Source: Glycomyces tritici (GTDB taxonomy: Bacteria; Actinomycetota; Actinomycetes; Mycobacteriales; Micromonosporaceae). From it: a stretch of DNA of 64,000 nt. Shown here piece after piece: positions 59,907-64,000 of this stretch. Position 1 is the first letter of the stretch, and every line of letters starts with the position of its first letter. The position numbers and the translations under genes are program-made. The stretch is taken from contig NZ_JAUEMJ010000004.1 of assembly GCF_030403505.1 (NCBI RefSeq), positions 62,001-126,000 on the forward strand. Reading direction: 5' to 3'. The notes under the pieces were generated by a model. That model had not been told where the DNA came from and made no database searches. It saw only the letters and a program-made list of their open reading frames with translations.

Positions 59907-61694
59907 ATGAATGGCACAGATCGAAACTCTCAGGCGGCAGTCCTGCGCCCCCGGATCGATTCCCTCACCTCTCAGCTCTGCGCAGTCGAGGCCAATCTCC
60001 TGCAAGCAGTGATCGCCTACACCTCTCAAGGGCTCCACAAGGAATGCGACGGCTTCTCCGGCATCCGCGACTGGATCAAGGAGTCCTTCAGTCTCAATGA
60101 GGCCTGCGCGGGCCAGATCGCCTCCATTGCCCGCCTTTCCCCGAAGTTCAAGCACCTCACCGAGGCCGCCCTCGCAGGGGCCGCCCGCATCGACGCCATC
60201 GCCTACGCCATGCGCCGCATCGAGCGCGAGGGCCTGGCCGTCTACTCCCGGGTCCCCTACCCCGCCCCGGTCGAATCCCCGTACGGCGCAGTGCTCTGCC
60301 GAACTCCCGAGGAGCTGATCCGGGAGTACTGCATCCACTCCACCCGCGCCGAACTCGCCGAGCACCTCGACCGCATCTGCGCCGAGCTCTTCGACCAGCA
60401 GTCGCTCCTCGACGAGCTGAGCCAGCAGTCCCTGGCCTGGCTGGAGGTCAACCAGCGCCCTGATGGCATGTGGGACATCGAAGGCCTGCTCACCGATGAC
60501 ACTGGGAAGCTCATCAGCAACGCCCTGAAGACCGCCGTTCCCCCTCCTCGCCAAGAGGACAAGGACGCCGATGGTCTACTCCCCCGAGTCTCCGGCCGGA
60601 ATGCCGAAGCGCTGCACCAGATGGCAGCGGCCTACGGCACCGACCCCTCGGCTCCCAAGCGCCACGGCCACACCGCCACCCTGAACCTCACCTGCGACCT
60701 CGCGACCCTGCGCGGCGAGAAGACCGGTCGGCTCCCCATGCTCGACGGCAAGCCGGTCTCCGTCGCCAAGGCCCGCCTCCTCGCCTGCGAAGCCGGGGTC
60801 ATCCCCTCGGTCTTCGACTACAGCACCGGCGAAGCCATCGAACTGGGCCGAGCCAAGCGCCTCCCCAACACGGCCCTCCGCCACAAACTCGAACTCGAGC
60901 AGCCAACCGGGTGCGCCTGGTCCGGTTGCCGGGCTCCGATCGCTTGGACCGAGGCGCATCACTTGGAGCATTGGGCAGACGGGGGCTTGACGGCCGCTGA
61001 GAACCTGGTCCTCCTCTGCAGGTTCCATCACGGTCGGATACATACGGGCAAATGGGATATTGAGAAGACCGGCCCGGGCCGCGTCTCGATCCGGCACAAG
61101 AGCACCGGCTGCACCGACGAGGAGTGGGAAGCGGACCTTTTCAAGGACTTGCCGAACGGGCATGACTCCACGGAATGGTCGCCCACGTATCGACGCGAGC
61201 TGACCGACTATGCCGCCTGGTACGCCCAGAAGAGCATGGAAGCCGTGATCGTCAAGACCCGGGAGCGGTTCCGGAAGACCGAGGCCGCCAAAGAGACGGC
61301 ACCCGTGGCGATGCGGGAGGACCCGGGCGATCCACCGTTCTTAACCTGCCCTCAGCGGGCGACTGCTGAGGGGAGCGCGGGTCATGGCCAGCGCAGCCCG
61401 ATTCCCAAGGGGGACCGGGCCCCTCAGCATGTCCAGGGTCGAAAGGGGCACCTGGGATGCGCCCTCGCGGAGTCAGCGGGGAGATCCGACCCGCAGGCCG
61501 CAGTGCGACCGGGGAGGGAGCGCACCTCTTGTCGCTGCCAGGTTGAACCCGGGCCAGGTGAGGGCCAAGGGCCGGACTGCAACCGGGGAAGGTGCCATCC
61601 CTTTGCCGCTGCCAGGTTGCACCCGCACCCCGTCAAGCCGGTCGGCCGCAACCCAGCCTGGCCGCTACCCCACCCCTTCGTCGCTGCCGGTTGA
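59907..61694 (+). CDS. DUF222 / HNH endonuclease domain protein with repeat-derived tail
   Basis: This is a 595-residue protein. An N-terminal DUF222 domain is followed by an HNH nuclease: GCAWSGC supplies the first Cys pair, then EAHHLEHWADGG, ENLVLLCRFHHGRIH. Such proteins occur in many copies in actinobacteria and are suspected mobile elements (REP13E12-like). The recognisable protein ends near residue 465. The last 130 residues, rich in Pro, Gly, Arg and Cys, are encoded by sequence that merges with a 75-bp repeat field, so the original stop seems lost. The ATG at 59907 has AAGGGG upstream. Confidence 0.88.
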   Translation: MNGTDRNSQAAVLRPRIDSLTSQLCAVEANLLQAVIAYTSQGLHKECDGFSGIRDWIKESFSLNEACAGQIASIARLSPKFKHLTEAALAGAARIDAIAYAMRRIEREGLAVYSRVPYPAPVESPYGAVLCRTPEELIREYCIHSTRAELAEHLDRICAELFDQQSLLDELSQQSLAWLEVNQRPDGMWDIEGLLTDDTGKLISNALKTAVPPPRQEDKDADGLLPRVSGRNAEALHQMAAAYGTDPSAPKRHGHTATLNLTCDLATLRGEKTGRLPMLDGKPVSVAKARLLACEAGVIPSVFDYSTGEAIELGRAKRLPNTALRHKLELEQPTGCAWSGCRAPIAWTEAHHLEHWADGGLTAAENLVLLCRFHHGRIHTGKWDIEKTGPGRVSIRHKSTGCTDEEWEADLFKDLPNGHDSTEWSPTYRRELTDYAAWYAQKSMEAVIVKTRERFRKTEAAKETAPVAMREDPGDPPFLTCPQRATAEGSAGHGQRSPIPKGDRAPQHVQGRKGHLGCALAESAGRSDPQAAVRPGRERTSCRCQVEPGPGEGQGPDCNRGRCHPFAAARLHPHPVKPVGRNPAWPLPHPFVAAG

Positions 61695-61995
61695 ACCGGA
61701 GGGAAATCGGGCCCGGGTCCCGCATCCGGACCTCGCCCTGCCCCTGCCGCTTCGTCGGTGCCCGCTTGAGCCTGGGCCTAGCCGAGCCGGAGGCCCGCAT
61801 CCGGACCTCGCCCTGCCCCTGCCGCTTCGTCGCTGCCGGTTGAACCGGAGGGAATTCGGGCCCGGGACCCGCATCCGGACCTCGCCCTGCCCCTTCGTCG
61901 CTGCCCGCTTGAACCAGGCTCCAGCCAAGCCGGAGGCCCGCGTCCCAACCCCGCATTGACTCTGCCCCTTCGTCGGCGCCCGCTTGAAGCCGCGC
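61540..61995. repeat. 75-bp tandem repeat field after the DUF222/HNH gene
   Basis: Alternating units start at 61687, 61761, 61836, 61904 and 61979 (about 75 bp apart, one of 68). They share GCATCCGGACCTCGCCCTGC and CCGCTTCGTCGCTGCC, followed by GGTTGAACCGG or GCTTGAACC. More decayed copies reach back to about 61540, inside the HNH frame. The period of 75 keeps all frames open, which explains the long false ORFs on both strands. With its flank it fills the gap 61695-62133. Confidence 0.85.
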
Positions 61996-62133
61996 CAAGT
62001 CCGTCCCGAGAGGGAGTCGGGTCGGCCCCCGTTATCGTCTTTCCGACAATCGGGCGCCGGCGATTCAGGCCACCGGGATCGCCTGCCGCTGCGAGCATGG
62101 GGCGGCATTGTCGTCCTACAACGAGGTGGTCAA

Positions 62134-62508
62134 ATGCGACGAGTTCTGGCCAGTGCGGCCGCTGCTCTGGCGATCGGGGCGGTGTGGGCCGCTCCCGCCG
62201 CGGCAGAGCCGGTCGGGTCCGAGGTTCCGGTGGCGGTCCAGGCGGCCGACGACACCGAGAGCGTGTACTGCAGCGCGGCGTTCAGCGTCGCGACCGTGGT
62301 GCGCGAGTACCCGAGCGCGAGTGCGAAGCAGATCGGGCCGAAGATCCCGGCCGGGACCTGGGTCGACGGGTCCTGGTGCTCGCCGTTCACCGACGGCGGG
62401 CAGCACAAGACCTGCGGGTCCTCGTCGAAGGTGTGGGTCGCCGTGGACTGGAACGACACATGGGGCTTCGCGCACGTGGGCTGCATGCAGGCGTACCACG
62501 TCGACTGA
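62134..62508 (+). CDS. Small secreted Cys-rich protein, SH3-like
   Basis: This is a 124-residue exported protein. The signal peptide ends near AAPAAA. The mature part of about 100 residues has four Cys (VYCSAAF, SWCSPF, KTCGSS, VGCMQAY), enough for two disulfides. The segments KIPAGTWVDGSWC and VWVAVDWNDTWGFAHVGC resemble bacterial SH3 repeats that bind cell wall. The ATG has GAGG upstream. I do not know the function. Confidence 0.8.
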   Translation: MRRVLASAAAALAIGAVWAAPAAAEPVGSEVPVAVQAADDTESVYCSAAFSVATVVREYPSASAKQIGPKIPAGTWVDGSWCSPFTDGGQHKTCGSSSKVWVAVDWNDTWGFAHVGCMQAYHVD

Positions 62509-62522
62509 CCGAGTCGTTGCAG

Positions 62523-62555
62523 ACCGGACCGCGGGTCTCTCAGCCGCGGCCCGGT
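62523..62555. terminator. Terminator between convergent small genes
   Basis: The stem ACCGG-A-CCGCGG pairs with CCGCGG-C-CCGGT (one mismatch) around a 9-nt loop. It overlaps the last codons of the 62540 gene. Confidence 0.65.
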
Positions 62556-63058
62556 TTCGCCTTCCCGGCGGCCTTGGCGGCGTAGTAGACGGCCTCGCAG
62601 AGGTCGTCGACGTCGTCGTTGTCGCGCCAGTCGTCGAAGTCGGCGACGAACACCATCCTCGCCTCGAGCTGCCGGTCGCCCCTGAGGAGCTTGAGGACCT
62701 GCTTCCAGTCCGCCAGGTTCGGGTGGTCGTAGTCCCGGCACGCCCCGGCCGGTTCGAGGAGGCGGATCGCCTGCTGCAGGGTGGCCGCGTCCACCTCGTA
62801 CGACTCCGAGCCGCCCTCGTGGCCGAGGATCGTGGCCATGACCGCGGCCGGGAGCGGGTGGTCGCCGGTGTTCTTGTGGCCGAAGACCAGTTCGCCGGAG
62901 ACGTCGTAGACCCCGAGTCCGTAGGCGGCCGGGACCTTCCAGCCGGGGAGGTCGGCGGTGAGGCGCTCCCGGGCGGCGGCGATCTTCTCGCGGGTCTCCC
63001 ACCGGTCGCCGAGTTCGGCGAGCAGGGCGGTCACGGTGGCTTTGGCTGATGCGGTCAT
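62540..63058 (-). CDS. Protein of unknown function
   Basis: This is a 172-residue soluble acidic protein I do not recognise. Visible segments are a helical N-terminus (ATVTALLAELGDRWETREKI), a central beta-rich part (AYGLGVYDVSGELVFGHKN) and an Asp-rich stretch (FDDWRDNDDVDDLCEAV). It stands alone between two terminators. The ATG at 63058 is the likely start. Confidence 0.75.
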   Translation of the reverse strand: MTASAKATVTALLAELGDRWETREKIAAARERLTADLPGWKVPAAYGLGVYDVSGELVFGHKNTGDHPLPAAVMATILGHEGGSESYEVDAATLQQAIRLLEPAGACRDYDHPNLADWKQVLKLLRGDRQLEARMVFVADFDDWRDNDDVDDLCEAVYYAAKAAGKAKPGRG

Positions 63059-63113
63059 GGCGGAAGTCTCGCACTGGAGGGCGCGGGCGCGCGAACCGAT
63101 GAGGGAGAAAGAG

Positions 63114-63150
63114 ACGGGGCCGCCCCACCGGAAAGGTGGAACGGCCCCGT
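63114..63150 (-). terminator. Terminator after the oligopeptide ABC gene
   Basis: The stem ACGGGGCCG/CGGCCCCGT with an inner CCACC/GGTGG pairing lies 10 bp after the stop of the ABC gene. Confidence 0.8.
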
Positions 63151-63160
63151 GCAGCGTTCG

Positions 63161-64000
63161 CTAGACGAGCTGCTTCGGCTCCGCGTAGTGGCAGGCCGCG
63201 CGGGTCAGGCCCGCGTGGTCGGACCGCAGGAGCGGCTCGACGTCGATGCACTTGGCCTGCTGCGATTCCCCGAGTTCCTGGAACAGCGGGCAGCGGGTGC
63301 GGAAGCGGCAGCCCGAAGGCGGGTTGGACGGGCTCGGCACGTCGCCTTGGAGGACGATGCGCTCGCGGGTCCGCTCCTTGCGCGGGTCCGGCAGCGGGAT
63401 CGCCGACATGAGGGCCTGCGTGTACGGGTGGGCCGGGCCGGCGAAGAGCTGGTCCGTGGTCCCTTCCTCGACGATCTTGCCGAGGTACATGACCGCGACC
63501 TTGTCGGCGATGTGCCGCACCACCGAGAGGTCGTGCGAGACGAACAGGTACGACAGCCCCAGTTCGTCCTGCAGGTCCTCCAGTAGGTTGATCACGCCGG
63601 CCTGGATCGACACGTCGAGGGCCGACACCGGCTCGTCGAGCATGAGCACCTTCGGCTGGAGCGCGAGCGCACGGGCGATGCCGATGCGCTGGCGCTGGCC
63701 GCCGGAGAACTCGTGCGGGTACCGGTTGCGGTGCTCCGGGTTCAGGCCGACGATCTCGATCAGGCTGTTGACCCGGTCGCGGCCGCCGTTCTTGAACAGG
63801 TTGTGCACGCGCAGCGGCTCGGCGATGATCTCGAAGACCGTCATGCGCGGGTCCAGCGAGGCCATCGGGTCCTGGAACACCAGCTGGAGGTCCCGGCGGA
63901 TCGGCCGCATCTGGTTGCGCGAGAGCTTCGTCAGGTCGCGGCCCTCGTAGAGGATCTCGCCCGACGTCGGCGGGATGAGGTTCATCATCAGCCGCGCGGT
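63161..64000 (-). CDS. Oligopeptide/dipeptide ABC transporter ATPase (OppF/DppF type), 5'-truncated
   Basis: This is the C-terminal 279 codons of a peptide-importer ATPase; the Walker A motif lies beyond the window edge. The Q-loop is LQLVFQDPMASLDP, the signature FSGGQRQRIGIARAL, Walker B VLMLDEPVSALD and the H-loop LFVSHD. The C-terminal oligopeptide-transporter domain has the Cys residues of FRTRCPLF, AKCIDVEP and AACHYAEP, the Fe-S or zinc-site set of this subfamily. The order ends here with a terminator, so it is the last gene of an opp/dpp operon. Confidence 0.93.
   Translation of the reverse strand, partial: TARLMMNLIPPTSGEILYEGRDLTKLSRNQMRPIRRDLQLVFQDPMASLDPRMTVFEIIAEPLRVHNLFKNGGRDRVNSLIEIVGLNPEHRNRYPHEFSGGQRQRIGIARALALQPKVLMLDEPVSALDVSIQAGVINLLEDLQDELGLSYLFVSHDLSVVRHIADKVAVMYLGKIVEEGTTDQLFAGPAHPYTQALMSAIPLPDPRKERTRERIVLQGDVPSPSNPPSGCRFRTRCPLFQELGESQQAKCIDVEPLLRSDHAGLTRAACHYAEPKQLV

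Noticed and set aside
61695..61995. CRISPR-like array in the 75-bp repeat field
   Set aside because: The repeats are contiguous and degenerate with no unique spacers, and no cas genes are present.

Overview
This 64-kb window is chromosomal DNA of a high-GC actinobacterium. Several blocks keep the gene order known from Mycobacterium and Streptomyces: nth–tlpA-like–NUDIX–marP–crp, atpC–DUF2550, tRNA-Thr–tRNA-Met–rpmG–hadA–hadB, and chorismate mutase–pcrA–M23 peptidase. A four-gene conservon (cvnA-D), a cellulose-active LPMO behind a CebR-type operator, class F sortase, thioester-domain LPXTG proteins and a DUF222/HNH protein fit a filamentous soil actinomycete. Glycomycetaceae or a relative is my guess; the sequence alone does not prove the family. 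No CRISPR array, prophage or complete insertion sequence was seen, so the window is essentially core or near-core chromosome.

Layout. 0-11 kb: the end of rdgB running into a 32-bp tandem repeat array, bcp, the LPMO, a CHAD protein, a DUF885 peptidase behind an isolated nuoI-nuoJ pair, a second (24-bp) repeat array, a small secreted protein with class F sortase, and a three-gene sugar-catabolism operon (Gfo/Idh/MocA oxidoreductase, DUF993, xylose-isomerase-like) with a readable promoter and two LacI-type operators. 11-24 kb: a double SseB-domain protein divergent from a mycosin-like protease, the nth-to-marP set, crp, an atpC that has lost its atp operon, a beta-lactamase-fold hydrolase and PhoD. 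24-33 kb: an ABC-2 exporter, a ytfQRT-yjfF type sugar importer, a cobalamin adenosyltransferase, a hydroxyacyl-CoA dehydrogenase, hadAB, rpmG and two tRNAs. 33-48 kb: a GGDEF/EAL membrane protein, a tiny secreted peptide, an iron-box-controlled heme oxygenase, an M23 peptidase, pcrA, chorismate mutase with an aromatic leader peptide, two thioester LPXTG adhesins, a fused phosphatidylserine decarboxylase, a double NUDIX protein and guaA. 48-64 kb: FUSC, BI-1, a secreted 5'-nucleotidase, an acyl-CoA dehydrogenase, the conservon with a GAF gene, tRNA-Leu, a DUF222/HNH gene that reads into a 75-bp repeat field, small unknown genes and a partial oligopeptide ABC ATPase.

The most interesting signals are regulatory or structural. 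(1) A 22-codon, apparently leaderless ORF with a Phe-Tyr-Phe-Tyr-Tyr run and a terminator sits before chorismate mutase, which looks like transcription attenuation. (2) A perfect head-to-head pair of DnaA boxes lies between two metabolic genes. (3) Short tandem repeats (32, 24 and 75 bp) sit at gene ends; in two cases they build new C-terminal codons or copy the old ones. (4) atpC is detached from atpD and lacks the C-terminal helical domain. (5) Readable operators for CebR, IdeR/DtxR, PhoP and LacI-type regulators match the functions of the genes behind them.
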